Numbered from the stretch's first letter, positions 24,532 to 33,252 are shown. The stretch: DNA of 64,000 nucleotides from AC-32 sp963813435 (GCA_963813435.1 CAWEYY010000002.1:124001-188000); one strand, 5' to 3'. Program-made: numbers and translations. Notes: generated by a model not told the origin, from the sequence alone.

Positions 24532-24912
24532 CTAGTAGCCGTAGGTGTGCTCGTCGCGCCAGACGCGCCACATGGCGAAGCCGGCGAGCACGAAGACCGC
24601 GAGCCACGTGATGAGGCTCCAGCCGTTCCCGACCGAGACGAAGAAGCGCGAGGCGACGTTCAGGACTATCAGCAGCGCCGAGCCGTAGAAGACCACACGC
24701 GCGCGGTTCGACCACATCGAGATCTCGTCCCGCCGCTCGCGCCAGACCAGGTAGACGAAGAACGCGATCGCGAGGAAGAACGCGATCTGCGCGATCAGGA
24801 ACAGCGCTGTCAGCGTCGACTCGAGCTGAAGCACGACGATCACCGCCGCGATCAGCGCGATCACGAGGAAGCCGCGGAGCGTCGAATTCATGTCGCGGAA
24901 GGCGCGCCTCAT
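24532..24912 (-). CDS. Small four-helix membrane protein, unknown function
   Basis: Starting at ATG 24912 (MRRAFRDMNSTLRGF), the protein has 126 residues with about four hydrophobic helices: LVIALIAAVIVVLQL, LFLIAQIAFFLAIAFFVYLV, VVFYGSALLIVLNVA and LITWLAVFVLAGFAMW. A positively charged loop WRERRDEISMW suggests its orientation. No family is recognised. The C-terminus RVWRDEHTYGY is polar. It is divergent from bcp, 27 bp away, and convergent with hemQ across palindrome pair 3. A start at the internal ATG (MNSTLRGF) is possible. Confidence 0.7.
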   Translation of the reverse strand: MRRAFRDMNSTLRGFLVIALIAAVIVVLQLESTLTALFLIAQIAFFLAIAFFVYLVWRERRDEISMWSNRARVVFYGSALLIVLNVASRFFVSVGNGWSLITWLAVFVLAGFAMWRVWRDEHTYGY

Positions 24913-24939
24913 CCGCGCCAGCGTAGCTAGAGTCCCCCC

Positions 24940-25383
24940 GTGGTCGAGGAAGGCAAGCCGGCGCCGGACTTCTCGCTCGAGACCGACGGCGGCGAGACCG
25001 TTCGGCTCTCGGACCTGCGCGGCAAACCGGTCGTCCTCTACTTCTATCCCAAAGACGACACTCCCGGCTGCACCCGGCAGGCCTGCGGGATCCGCGACGC
25101 CTGGGGCGAGTTCCAGCGGGCCGGTGCCGAGGTGTTCGGGATCAGCGCCGACGACCAGGCCTCGCACGAGCGGTTCAAGTCGAAGTACGAGCTCCCGTTC
25201 ACGCTCCTGGCCGACCCGGAGCACACGCTCGCTGAGCCGTACGGCGTCGGACAGGAGGGCAAGTCGTCCTACGAGCGCTCGACGTTCGTGATCGACGCGG
25301 ACGGCAACGTGGCGAAGATCATGCGCCGGGTGAACCCGGACAACCACGCGGACGACGTGCTCGCCGTGCTCGAGCCTTCCTAG
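24940..25383 (+). CDS. bcp: Thioredoxin-dependent thiol peroxidase (BCP/PrxQ)
   Basis: The 147-residue peroxiredoxin reduces hydrogen and organic peroxides using thioredoxin. The active site YPKDDTPGCTRQACG has peroxidatic Cys44 and resolving Cys49, the PrxQ spacing of five. PAPDFSLETDGGETVRLSDLRG and YERSTFVIDADGNV are typical. GTG 24940 starts the frame. The convergent secreted-protein gene ends 4 bp away. hemQ nearby may indicate a heme/peroxide theme, but the genes are on separate transcripts. Confidence 0.95.
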   Translation: MVEEGKPAPDFSLETDGGETVRLSDLRGKPVVLYFYPKDDTPGCTRQACGIRDAWGEFQRAGAEVFGISADDQASHERFKSKYELPFTLLADPEHTLAEPYGVGQEGKSSYERSTFVIDADGNVAKIMRRVNPDNHADDVLAVLEPS

Positions 25384-25387
25384 CGCG

Positions 25388-26269
25388 TCAGCGAACGACG
25401 AGGGAAGCCCAGTGGACCTTGCTTCGGTTGCCCGCCGCATCCACGGCGCGGACCGAGAACCGAAGTCGGCCGTGGAGCTTCCGTGGTACCCGCCAGGAAG
25501 CAGTCTGTTCGACGAACGGGTTCGTGTCGCCGAGCGGCACGCGGATCGTCTTCAGGAGACGAGCTCGCCGGTAGATCCGAATCGTCTCGCCGGTCTTCCC
25601 GCGGCCGTCGAGCGCCGAGTAGTTCAGCTTCGCGACCTTGCCATGCACACCGCTCCCGGGCCAGGCGATCACATGCGGTGCGCGCGTATCCCGCCCAAGG
25701 GCCGGGGGCGGCGTGCCGGCGACGGGCTGGTAGTTGAACGTTCGGATGTCGGGAGCGGTGTCCGGGTGCGAGCCGGGCGACGCGGCGACGACGTTGAAGC
25801 CCGCGTTCGGCGCCAACCCGAGATCGGACCGGCTCATGAAGTAGTCGACCTCGTTGGGCCCGAGCCCCCATCCCCAACCCTCCGGCGGCGTCGCTCCCCG
25901 GAAGTCCCAGCCGTGGGAGCGGAGCAGCACGGCCTCGCCCTCCCTCGCGTTCCCGTATCCAATAAACGCGAACTCGACCTCGGTTCCGTAGAAGGCACTT
26001 CCCGTGTCGGGGTTCTGGTCGAGGTCGAGGGCCACGACCGGGCCGTCGTCATCCCAGTTGAATGTGCCGGCCATCGACACGCGGAGCTCGATCGAGCCGG
26101 CGAGCTCGGATACGTCCAGTCCCGTGATGTCGAGCGAGCTCGCCGAAGCATCTCCAGCCGCGTCGGAGAAGGAGGTCGTGCTGTCGGCCCCGGCGACGCC
26201 TGTGAGAAGGACGAACACCGCCGCGCAGCTCGCCAACGCTGCCAGCCACCGGCTCAATCGCGGCTGCAT
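25388..26269 (-). CDS. Secreted beta-rich protein, unknown function
   Basis: The 293-residue protein has a signal peptide (MQPRLSRWLAALASCAAVFVLLTGVAGA). The mature part has an N-terminal domain with SFSDAAGDASASSLDITGLDVS, acidic FNWDDDGPVVALDLDQNPDTGS (possible calcium sites) and YGTEVEFAFIGYGN, resembling domains found in exported proteins that bind carbohydrate or calcium. A proline-rich linker (VAGTPPPALGRDTRAP) and a C-terminal Ig-like domain (FSVRAVDAAGNRSKVHWASLVV) follow. No catalytic signature is seen. It is probably extracellular. tRNA-Leu lies 58 bp upstream on the same strand. Confidence 0.7.
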   Translation of the reverse strand: MQPRLSRWLAALASCAAVFVLLTGVAGADSTTSFSDAAGDASASSLDITGLDVSELAGSIELRVSMAGTFNWDDDGPVVALDLDQNPDTGSAFYGTEVEFAFIGYGNAREGEAVLLRSHGWDFRGATPPEGWGWGLGPNEVDYFMSRSDLGLAPNAGFNVVAASPGSHPDTAPDIRTFNYQPVAGTPPPALGRDTRAPHVIAWPGSGVHGKVAKLNYSALDGRGKTGETIRIYRRARLLKTIRVPLGDTNPFVEQTASWRVPRKLHGRLRFSVRAVDAAGNRSKVHWASLVVR

Positions 26270-26327
26270 TCGTTCACCAGAGTAGCGCTGGAGGCTTAAC
26301 CGCGCCGGTTTCCGGACGTCTCAGCTA

Positions 26328-26411
26328 TGCGGATGAGAGGACTTGAACCTCCACGGGGTTTCCCCCACACGGACCTGAACCGTGCGCGTCTACCAATTCC
26401 GCCACATCCGC
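26328..26411 (-). tRNA. tRNA-Leu (CAG)
   Basis: The 84-base gene has the acceptor arms GCGGATG / CATCCGC with discriminator A, the D-loop GGCGGAATTGGTAGACGC, anticodon stem-loop CACGGTTCAGGTCCGTG with anticodon CAG, a long leucine-type variable arm (GGGGGAAACCCC), and the T-arm GGTTCAAGTCC. The CCA end is not encoded in full. The protease gene starts 21 bp away on the other strand. Confidence 0.96.
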
Positions 26412-26432
26412 GCGGACGGACAGTGTAGCGGC

Positions 26433-28892
26433 GTGCGAGCTAGCATTTTCGGCTTGAACAGGGGTCTTCTCGTGCTTGCGGCACTCGGTGTCGCGCTGCC
26501 CTTCTGGGCCGTCTCGGCAGGCGCCTCGCAGCCACATTCGCGCGCGCTCGTGGAGCAGATCGTGCTGCTCCGGAAACCCGCCCTGGCGCACACGGGGATC
26601 GCGCTGGGCTCGCGCAGAGGCGCCGCGTACGTGAGCGCGGTCGCCCGGAGCCAGCAGCGGTTCGAGGAGCGGCTTCGCCGCGTGGTTCCGGACGCGAGGG
26701 TGCGCTGGCGCTACCGGGTCGTGCTCGACGGTCTCGCCGTGGTCGTGCCCGAGGGCTCGGCTAACCGCCTCGCCGCGATCCCGGGCGTCGCGAGCGTCTA
26801 CCCGAGCGTCCGTTACGAGCACGCGCTCTTCCGCAGCCCGCAGACGATCGGCGCACCCCAGGTCTGGGGCCAGACCCTCGCCACCGCGGGCCAGGGCGTG
26901 AAGATCGGCATCATCGACGACGGCGTCGACCAGACCCACCCGTTCTTCTCGCCGACCGGGTTCACGATGCCGGCAGGGTTCCCGAAAGGGCAGGCCGCCT
27001 ACACGACCGCGAAGGTGATCGTCGCCCGCTCGTTCCCGCCTCCCGGCCTGAAGTACCGCTACGCGAAGCGGCCGTTCGACCCGGTCGAGTCCGAGCACGG
27101 TACGCACGTCGCAGGCATCGCCGCGGGCGACTTCGGGACCCAGGCCGAGGACGGGGAGCGGAAGTACACGGTCTCCGGGATCGCCCCGCGCGCGTACATC
27201 GGGAACTACCGCATCGGGACGATCCCCACCAACGGCTTCGGCCTCGACGGCAACTCCCCCGAGATCGCGGCGGCGATCGAGCAAGCCGTGAAGGACGGGA
27301 TGAACGTGATCAACCTCTCGTACGGCGAGCCGGAGATCACGCCCTCGCGCGACGTCGTCGTCCAGGCGATCAACGGAGCCGCCGCGGCCGGTGTCGTGCC
27401 GGTGGTCTCCGCGGGAAACGACTTCGACGCGCTCGGCTTCGGGACAATCGGGTCGCCTGCCACTGCAGCGAGCGCGATCGCGGTGGCTGCGGCGAGCAAG
27501 GGAGGCCGGATCGCGAGCTTCTCGTCGGCGGGGCCGACGCCTTACTCGCTGCAGCTCAAGCCCGACGTCACCGCCCCGGGCGTGTCGATCCTCTCCTCGG
27601 TCCCAGCGCACGACGGGCTGTGGGACTTCTTCGACGGGACCAGCATGGCGGCCCCGCACGTGAGCGGCGCGGCGGCGGTCCTTCGCCAGCGTCACCCGAC
27701 CTGGACCGTCGCGCAGATCAAGTCTGCGCTGGTGCTGACCGGCAACCCGGTGCATGGCGACACCGGCCGCGAGGCGCTCCCGACGCGCACGGGCGGCGGG
27801 ATGATCTGGCTCCCGCGTGCCGATCAGCCGCTCGTCTTCGCCAGCCCGACGAGCATCTCGCTCGGCTTCGTCCGGCGCGGCCAGACCCGAACCCTGCACG
27901 TGCGCGTCACGGACGCGGGCGGCGGCGCGGGCGCCTGGCAGGTGTCGATCAAGAGGCTGCAGAAGCCGCGCGGCGTGACGCTCTCGACATCCTCGAGCGT
28001 CGACGTCCCCGGCCGTGTGGCGCTGCGAGCGTCCGTCTCGCCACACGCCTCGGCGGGTGACTCGACCGGCTTCGTCCTCCTGAAGCGAGGCGCCGACGTG
28101 CGGAGGATCCCGTACTGGCTGCACGTCTCCGCCCGCGCGCTCGCGCGGGAGCCCTATCGGCGGCTGACCGGGCCGGGCGTGTACCACGGCGACACGCGCC
28201 GCGGGAGGTCGCTCGTCTCGTCCTACCGCTACCCGGACCAGCCCGGCGCGCTCGGCATCCCGGTACGGCTCACCGGGCCCGAGCAGGTGTTCCGGTTCGT
28301 GCTGCGCCGCCCGGTCGCCAACGCGGGCGCGGTCGTCCTCTCGCTGGGCTCAGGCCGGAAGGTCAGCGTCTCGCCGCGCCTCGTCCGTGCGGGCGACGAG
28401 GACCGGATCGCCGGCTACACGGGGCTTCCGCTCCGGATCAACCCCTACCAGGCGCGCTTCTTCGGCCGCGAGCCGGTCGTCGGCGTCTTCCGGCCGAACC
28501 CGGGCGCCTACAACCTCGTCTTCGACACGCCGAAGGGCCGCGCGCCGGGGACGTTCACGTTCCGCTTCTGGGTGAACGACACGACGCCGCCCACGGTCCG
28601 CCTGCTCTCCCGCGCGGTCACGAAGGGCGGCCCGCTCCCGCTGGTCGTCCGCGACGGCGGCTCCGGGGTCGACCCGCAGTCGCTGCTCGCGCTGGTCGAC
28701 GGGCACTACCGCCCGCTCGTCTACCGGCCGTCGACCGGACGCGTCAATGTCGTCCTCGGCCGCAAGGTCGCGCGCGGCCGCCACAAGCTCGTCTTCAGCG
28801 CCGCCGACTGGCAGGAGACGAAGAACAACGAGGACAATTCGCGCACGCTGCCGAACACCCGGCGGCTCTCGACGACGTTCACCGTTCGGTAG
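26433..28892 (+). CDS. Secreted subtilisin-like serine protease (S8)
   Basis: From GTG 26433 the protein has about 819 residues. TTG 26454 (MNRGLLVLAALGVALPFWAVSAGA) gives a better-looking signal peptide and is possible. A frame back to 26382 would translate tRNA-Leu and is rejected. An inhibitor-I9-like propeptide follows. The catalytic triad is IGIIDDGVDQTH (Asp162), SEHGTHVAG (His222) and DGTSMAAPHVSG (Ser404), with VVSAGND as the oxyanion Asn. The last 330 residues are beta-sandwich domains (Fn3- or PPC-like). It should digest proteins outside the cell or on the surface. lemA starts 43 bp downstream. Confidence 0.9.
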   Translation: MRASIFGLNRGLLVLAALGVALPFWAVSAGASQPHSRALVEQIVLLRKPALAHTGIALGSRRGAAYVSAVARSQQRFEERLRRVVPDARVRWRYRVVLDGLAVVVPEGSANRLAAIPGVASVYPSVRYEHALFRSPQTIGAPQVWGQTLATAGQGVKIGIIDDGVDQTHPFFSPTGFTMPAGFPKGQAAYTTAKVIVARSFPPPGLKYRYAKRPFDPVESEHGTHVAGIAAGDFGTQAEDGERKYTVSGIAPRAYIGNYRIGTIPTNGFGLDGNSPEIAAAIEQAVKDGMNVINLSYGEPEITPSRDVVVQAINGAAAAGVVPVVSAGNDFDALGFGTIGSPATAASAIAVAAASKGGRIASFSSAGPTPYSLQLKPDVTAPGVSILSSVPAHDGLWDFFDGTSMAAPHVSGAAAVLRQRHPTWTVAQIKSALVLTGNPVHGDTGREALPTRTGGGMIWLPRADQPLVFASPTSISLGFVRRGQTRTLHVRVTDAGGGAGAWQVSIKRLQKPRGVTLSTSSSVDVPGRVALRASVSPHASAGDSTGFVLLKRGADVRRIPYWLHVSARALAREPYRRLTGPGVYHGDTRRGRSLVSSYRYPDQPGALGIPVRLTGPEQVFRFVLRRPVANAGAVVLSLGSGRKVSVSPRLVRAGDEDRIAGYTGLPLRINPYQARFFGREPVVGVFRPNPGAYNLVFDTPKGRAPGTFTFRFWVNDTTPPTVRLLSRAVTKGGPLPLVVRDGGSGVDPQSLLALVDGHYRPLVYRPSTGRVNVVLGRKVARGRHKLVFSAADWQETKNNEDNSRTLPNTRRLSTTFTVR

Positions 28893-28935
28893 CGCGCCGG
28901 CCGCGAACGACCGCCCCGCGGGTTAGAGTCGGCGC

Positions 28936-29487
28936 GTGATCTGGCTGGCGATCGTCGTCGTGGCCATCGCGGCGCTGCTCCTCTTCCTCGTCTTCGTCTA
29001 CAACCGGCTCGTTCGGCTGCGCAACCGCACGCAGAACGCGTGGGCACAGGTCGACGTCCAGCTCCGCCGCCGTTACGACCTGATCCCGAACCTCGTCGAG
29101 ACGGTCAAGGGCTACGCCGCGCACGAGCAAGGGACGTTCGAGGAGGTCACGAAGGCGCGCACGGCGGCCCAGCAGGCGCAGGGCGTGCAGGACCAGGCCC
29201 AGGCGGAGAACGCGCTCACGGCCGCGATCGGCCGCCTGTTCGCGGTCGCCGAGGCGTATCCGCAGCTGCGCGCGACGGAGAACTTCCAGCAGCTCCAGGC
29301 GCAGCTGGCCGACACCGAGCAGAAGATCGCCGTCTCACGGCAGGTCTACAACGACACAGTCCTCACCTACAACAACGCGACCCAGACCGTCCCCACGAAC
29401 CTGGTCGCCGGCACCTTCGGGTTCGCGCCGAAGGACTTCTTCGAGATCGAGGAGCCTGCCCGGGAGGCGCCGCAGGTCAAGTTTTGA
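28936..29487 (+). CDS. lemA: LemA family protein
   Basis: The 183-residue protein has one N-terminal membrane helix (WLAIVVVAIAALLLFLVFVYNRL) and the LemA domain: LRNRTQNAWAQVDVQLRRRYDLIPNLVETVKGYAAHE (outline), then long helices ending in the FFEIEEPAREAPQVKF tail. LemA proteins are coiled, membrane-anchored and of unclear role, and they are usually paired with a DUF2207 or TPM-domain partner. Here the DUF2207 gene overlaps it by the four bases TTGA, indicating coupled translation. The start is GTG 28936. Confidence 0.95.
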   Translation: MIWLAIVVVAIAALLLFLVFVYNRLVRLRNRTQNAWAQVDVQLRRRYDLIPNLVETVKGYAAHEQGTFEEVTKARTAAQQAQGVQDQAQAENALTAAIGRLFAVAEAYPQLRATENFQQLQAQLADTEQKIAVSRQVYNDTVLTYNNATQTVPTNLVAGTFGFAPKDFFEIEEPAREAPQVKF

Positions 29488-31370
29488 CGCGGGCGGTCGT
29501 CGCCGCGGCCGCCCTGCTGTGCGCGCTCGCGGTCACCCCGGCCGCCTCCGCGAAGTCGTATTCCCTGCCTGCCGCGGACGTCCGCATTCAAGTCGAGCCG
29601 AACGGCGCGCTCGACGTCACCGAGCAGATCACGTTCAGCTTCGACGGAAGCTTCTCGGGCGGCTACCGCGACATCCCGCTCGGCCCGGGCGAGAACATCA
29701 ACGCGATCAGCGTCTCCGAGAACGGGAGGCAATACCAGCCCGGCGCGTCGGCCGAGCTCCGGAGCTTCGGCGCCCCGGACACGTTCGGCGTCGCACAGAC
29801 AGAAGACGGCGTCCGGATCGTCTGGCACTTCCAGGCCCTCTCCGAGCAGCGGACGTTCACGGTCTCCTACCACCTGACCGGAATCGCGGTCGCCCACGAC
29901 GACGTGGTCGACGTCAACTACCGCGTCTGGGGCGACGAATGGGACGTCCCGCTCGACCGGCTCGACGCGACCGAGCGGCTCCCGGGCCCAGCTTCGGGGC
30001 CTGCGTACCGCGTCTGGGGAGCGCCCGAGTGGATCCGCGGGAGCGTCACGCGGCTGCCCACCGAGGCGCAGCTGGTCGCGCTCGCGATCCCCGCGAAGCA
30101 ATTCGTCGAGCTGCGCGTCGTCTTCCCGCGCTCGCTGCTCACGTCGACCTCGGGGGCGAAGGTCGAGCCTGGCAACGCGCTTCCGCAGATCGTCGCCGAG
30201 CAGGAGCACGCGGCCGCGTCGTTCGAGCACGACCGCGCTCGCATCCGCAGCGCCGCGAACCACCCTTGGCGAACCGCTCTGATCCTGCTTGCGCTCGCGC
30301 TCGGGCCGGCGCTCGCGATCCTCGCAATCGTCTACTGGTTCTTCGGCCGCGAGCGCAAGAGCACGTACGACCGTGAGTACGAGCAGGAGCCGCCCGACGA
30401 CCTCCAGCCCGCGCTCGTCCCCACGCTCCTGCGCCAAGGCGGCACGATCGGCTCCTTCGAGTTCACGGCGACGCTCTTCGACCTGATCCGCCGCGGCCAC
30501 TACAAGGCAACCCCGGTCACCACCGAGAAGAGCGTCTGGGCCGGCATGAAGCACGAGTCGGTCGCCGACCTCGAGCTCGCACCGGGGACGGCGGTCGACC
30601 TGGCGCCCTACGAGCAGGACGTGGCGAACGTCGTCGACTCGCTCCTCACAGGCGGATCGGAGAGGCTCTCGAACTTCCGCGACCGCATCACCGACGATAG
30701 GAAGACGAACAGCGAGCGCTTCACCTCGTTCAAGGACGACGCGGGCAAGGCCGTCAAGGGGCTCGGGTGGTTCGACGACGACGGGGTCAAGGTGTTGGGT
30801 GTCGCCGCGGCCATCTTCGGGATCGCGGGGCTGCTCCTGCTCGTCGTCGGGATCCACCGCTTCCGCGCGGCGGCGCCGCGCTGGTCGGACGTCGTCCTCA
30901 TCGCTCTTGGCGCTTGCGCCGCGATCGGCACGCTCCTGCTCATCGGCGGGCTCGTGCGCGTGAGCATGTGGCGGCGGCGCCGGCCGGAGGCCGAGCAGCA
31001 GGCCGACCGCTGGGACGCGTTTCGCCGCTACCTCGTCGACTTTCCCCGCCTCCAGGAGGCGCCGCCCGCCTCGCTCGAGCTCTGGGAGCGCTTCCTCGTC
31101 TATGGGATCACGTTCGGAATCGCGGAGCGGGTGCTGCAGGGCGCACAGCTGCACATGCCCGAGCAGATCCACCAGGCGAGCTCGATCTACTGGATCAGCC
31201 CCACGGGCGACCTCGGCAGCGGCCCGAGCTCGCTCGCGATCGGCGATCTGGCCGCGGGCTTCGGGAGCGCGCTCTCACCCCCGTCGTCGAGCGGTTCGGG
31301 CGGCTTCGGCGGAGGGTTCTCCGGAGGGGGCGGCGGTGGCGGCGGAGGCGGCGGCGGGGGCGCCTGGTAG
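29484..31370 (+). CDS. DUF2207 membrane protein (YciQ-like), LemA partner
   Basis: Starting at TTG 29484 (MTRAVVAAAALLCALAVTPAASA), the 628-residue protein has a signal peptide and an extracytoplasmic DUF2207 domain (VRIQVEPNGALDVTEQITFSFDG.., GGYRDIPLGP). Next come a membrane helix (ALILLALALGPALAILAIVYWFF) and a cytoplasmic part with DLIRRGHYKATPV, then two more helices near 430-490. The C-terminus is a glycine/serine run (GFGGGFSGGGG...), as in this family. The role is unknown, and the pairing with LemA is conserved in many bacteria. The stop codon abuts repeat R7. Confidence 0.93.
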   Translation: MTRAVVAAAALLCALAVTPAASAKSYSLPAADVRIQVEPNGALDVTEQITFSFDGSFSGGYRDIPLGPGENINAISVSENGRQYQPGASAELRSFGAPDTFGVAQTEDGVRIVWHFQALSEQRTFTVSYHLTGIAVAHDDVVDVNYRVWGDEWDVPLDRLDATERLPGPASGPAYRVWGAPEWIRGSVTRLPTEAQLVALAIPAKQFVELRVVFPRSLLTSTSGAKVEPGNALPQIVAEQEHAAASFEHDRARIRSAANHPWRTALILLALALGPALAILAIVYWFFGRERKSTYDREYEQEPPDDLQPALVPTLLRQGGTIGSFEFTATLFDLIRRGHYKATPVTTEKSVWAGMKHESVADLELAPGTAVDLAPYEQDVANVVDSLLTGGSERLSNFRDRITDDRKTNSERFTSFKDDAGKAVKGLGWFDDDGVKVLGVAAAIFGIAGLLLLVVGIHRFRAAAPRWSDVVLIALGACAAIGTLLLIGGLVRVSMWRRRRPEAEQQADRWDAFRRYLVDFPRLQEAPPASLELWERFLVYGITFGIAERVLQGAQLHMPEQIHQASSIYWISPTGDLGSGPSSLAIGDLAAGFGSALSPPSSSGSGGFGGGFSGGGGGGGGGGGGGAW

Positions 31371-31424
31371 GCGCTCGCTTGCGACGCCGACCTCAGAGGC
31401 CGTGCCGGCTTTGCCGGTGCGGCC
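31370..31424 (+). repeat. GC bipartite palindromic repeat, copy R7
   Basis: GGCGCTCGCTTGCGACGCC (31370-31388) begins on the last base of the DUF2207 stop codon. It is followed by GACCTCAGA and hairpin arms GGCCGTGCCGGC / GCCGGTGCGGCC around TTT (31398-31424). It fills the convergent gap to the next gene and is the only copy outside the first 16 kb. Confidence 0.85.
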
Positions 31425-31432
31425 GTTCTTAG

Positions 31433-31684
31433 CTAGTAGCGGTCCGACTCGTCCAGGGTCGGCAGCTGCTCGAGATCCCGCTCGACGCTCGCGGCGAAGT
31501 CCTCGGCGTCGCCGTCCTCGGCCTCGCCGCGGACGACCTTCCACTGCGACTTGCGCCGTGCGCGCTGGCGTCGCTGCCGGCCCTCGATCCCCAGCCGCTC
31601 CTTGAGCCTCGGCCACTCGGCGCCGATCACCGCCAGAACAGCACAGGCGAGAAGCGCAACCGAGAGCCAGCTCACGGATTCCAT
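31433..31684 (-). CDS. Small membrane-anchored protein, unknown function
   Basis: The 83-residue protein has one N-terminal helix (SWLSVALLACAVLAVIGAEW), then a basic segment (RLKERLGIEGRQRRQRARRKSQWK) and an acidic C-terminus (EAEDGDAEDFAASVERDLEQLPTLDESDRY in outline). The charge pattern suggests a cytoplasmic tail that could interact with nucleic acid or another protein. No family is recognised. It is divergent from the 53-residue zinc-motif gene, 45 bp away. Confidence 0.65.
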   Translation of the reverse strand: MESVSWLSVALLACAVLAVIGAEWPRLKERLGIEGRQRRQRARRKSQWKVVRGEAEDGDAEDFAASVERDLEQLPTLDESDRY

Positions 31685-31729
31685 TCTAGCCCTCTAAACC
31701 CATCGCCGGTCGCAGCCGATACGACGCCT

Positions 31730-31891
31730 ATGAACTCGCCTGCGGTCATCCTCCCGTACCTCGCCCTCTGGATGGCGTTGATGCGGGCGCTCCTCGTCCG
31801 GGCGGCCATCCTCCCCGCGACGTGCGCGCGCTGCGGGCTCCGCTACGAGCGGCGGGCCCTCGGCGAGGTCATCTGCACCTGCGGCCGCTAG
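31730..31891 (+). CDS. 53-residue protein with CxxC...CxC motif
   Basis: A short open frame starts at ATG 31730 (MNSPAVILPYLALWMALMRALLVRAAILP), a hydrophobic N-terminal half that may be a membrane helix. It ends in CARCGLRYERRALGEVICTCGR, a CxxC plus CxC pattern that looks like a small zinc ribbon. Its stop shares CTAG with the stop of the opposing secreted-protein gene, the tight junction seen at real gene ends here. No family is recognised, and no strong ribosome binding site is seen. Confidence 0.55.
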   Translation: MNSPAVILPYLALWMALMRALLVRAAILPATCARCGLRYERRALGEVICTCGR

Positions 31892-33228
31892 GTAACGGGC
31901 ACGCGTAGGAGCGACGCGTACGGGATCCCCGTCGCGGGATCCGTGTAGACCGCCCGATAGAGCATCGGACGAACCGTCGGGTTGTCCACGAACGAGAACG
32001 CGCCGCCGGAGAGGGCCGGCCTGCCAATCGCCTGGCGGGCTGATCCCGGCCGCTCGCGGTAGATCGTCACGCGCCCCGTCGAGACGCCGGCCACGGTCCC
32101 CGTCAGCTGGACGCTCGCGCCCTCGTCTCCATCCGCATCGAGGTTGACGCGCGTCGACAGCTCGCGCGGCGACCTGAACCAGCGGAGACCGGCGGGGCCG
32201 CCGAGGAGCAGGTCGCGCCCTCCCCGCGCGGGAGCCGCGAAACCCGCGACCCAGCCGTCGAGCTCGATGCCCGCCTTCCCGCGAACAACGGTCCCGGCCC
32301 AGAGCTGGGCGTCGCCGCCGAGATCGAGCTCGCCGGCGTCGACCCACTCGTTGGCGGCGACCTCAGGTCCCGACGCGGGAAGAGCCAGCCCGGTCGCGAG
32401 CGCGCGGTCGAGCACGAGCTCTGAGCTCGCCAGCCGTCCCCGCTCGGCGAGCGTGACGGGCGCCTCGCCGATCCCGAGCATCGACTCGGTCCAGGCGGCA
32501 TAGACCCGTCCCGTGTGGCTGTGGAGCGCGAGCAACGGCCCGAGCGGGAAGTCGCCCACCCCGGCGTCGATGAAGAGCCCCGTCCACGTTCGCTTGTTCG
32601 GATACCACTCGATCGTCCCGACGACCCCGTGGTAGCCGTAGGACTCGATCACGTCGATCCGGCCGCCGACGATGACGGGCTTGGCCGGCGGCGGGACGTA
32701 GCTCTGCGGGAAGCCCTCGTACGTGATCCGCTTCGAGGTCAGCTTCCCGCGCGCGTCCACGCGGACGAGCAGCAAGCGGCTGTTGAAGTTCGCGCTGTTC
32801 CAGCGTGTGTAGGCGACAACCGGCAGCCCCTTCTTGTCGAGCGCGAGCCCGGGCCAGCCGAGTTGGACGCCGGCGGGCAGGCTCCCGGCGATCCGGATCG
32901 TCTGCCATCCGACCGGCACGCGGCGGACGAGGAAGATCCTCCGGCCATCGGCGCTCTGCACGAGCGCGGCCGGGCCGCGCGAGCCGACCGTGAAGGCCTT
33001 CACCTGCGAACCGGCCGACGCGGAGCCGATGTTCGTCGCCCGCCAGCGGTCCTTCCCGACCCGCGTCGAGAGCACGACCTTCGTGCCACGGACGTACGCG
33101 ACGGACGGCGTTCCGTTTGCCCCGAGCGCGAGCATGCCGTCCTGAACCCCGCGCGCCACGATCTCCGCCGACGAACCTCCAGCGGCGGCGAGGGCGAGCC
33201 CGAAGGCCAGCGCTGATGCCCGGAGCAT
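31888..33228 (-). CDS. Secreted beta-propeller-like protein, unknown function
   Basis: The 446-residue protein has a signal peptide (MLRASALAFGLALAAAGGSSA) and repeated short beta strands (GTPSVAYVRGTKVVLSTRVG, GLPVVAYTRWNSANF, RVYAAWTESMLG), suggestive of a propeller. A C-terminal Ig-like domain (VQLTGTVAGVSTGRVTIYRERPG) closes it. It resembles the BNR protein at 18.9 kb in general build but lacks Asp boxes. No catalytic residues are recognised. It is extracellular. Its stop is interlocked with the 53-residue gene, and a strong hairpin lies upstream of its start. Confidence 0.7.
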   Translation of the reverse strand: MLRASALAFGLALAAAGGSSAEIVARGVQDGMLALGANGTPSVAYVRGTKVVLSTRVGKDRWRATNIGSASAGSQVKAFTVGSRGPAALVQSADGRRIFLVRRVPVGWQTIRIAGSLPAGVQLGWPGLALDKKGLPVVAYTRWNSANFNSRLLLVRVDARGKLTSKRITYEGFPQSYVPPPAKPVIVGGRIDVIESYGYHGVVGTIEWYPNKRTWTGLFIDAGVGDFPLGPLLALHSHTGRVYAAWTESMLGIGEAPVTLAERGRLASSELVLDRALATGLALPASGPEVAANEWVDAGELDLGGDAQLWAGTVVRGKAGIELDGWVAGFAAPARGGRDLLLGGPAGLRWFRSPRELSTRVNLDADGDEGASVQLTGTVAGVSTGRVTIYRERPGSARQAIGRPALSGGAFSFVDNPTVRPMLYRAVYTDPATGIPYASLLRVPVT

Positions 33229-33252
33229 CGCGATAGAGCTTAGAGCAAGGCC

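Noticed and set aside
26382..26432. Upstream ATG extending the subtilase into tRNA-Leu
   Set aside because: It would translate part of the tRNA antisense; the signal peptide starts downstream at GTG 26433 or TTG 26454.
26328..26460. tRNA-Leu as a phage or island attachment site
   Set aside because: No integrase, direct repeat of the tRNA end, or composition shift is seen next to it.
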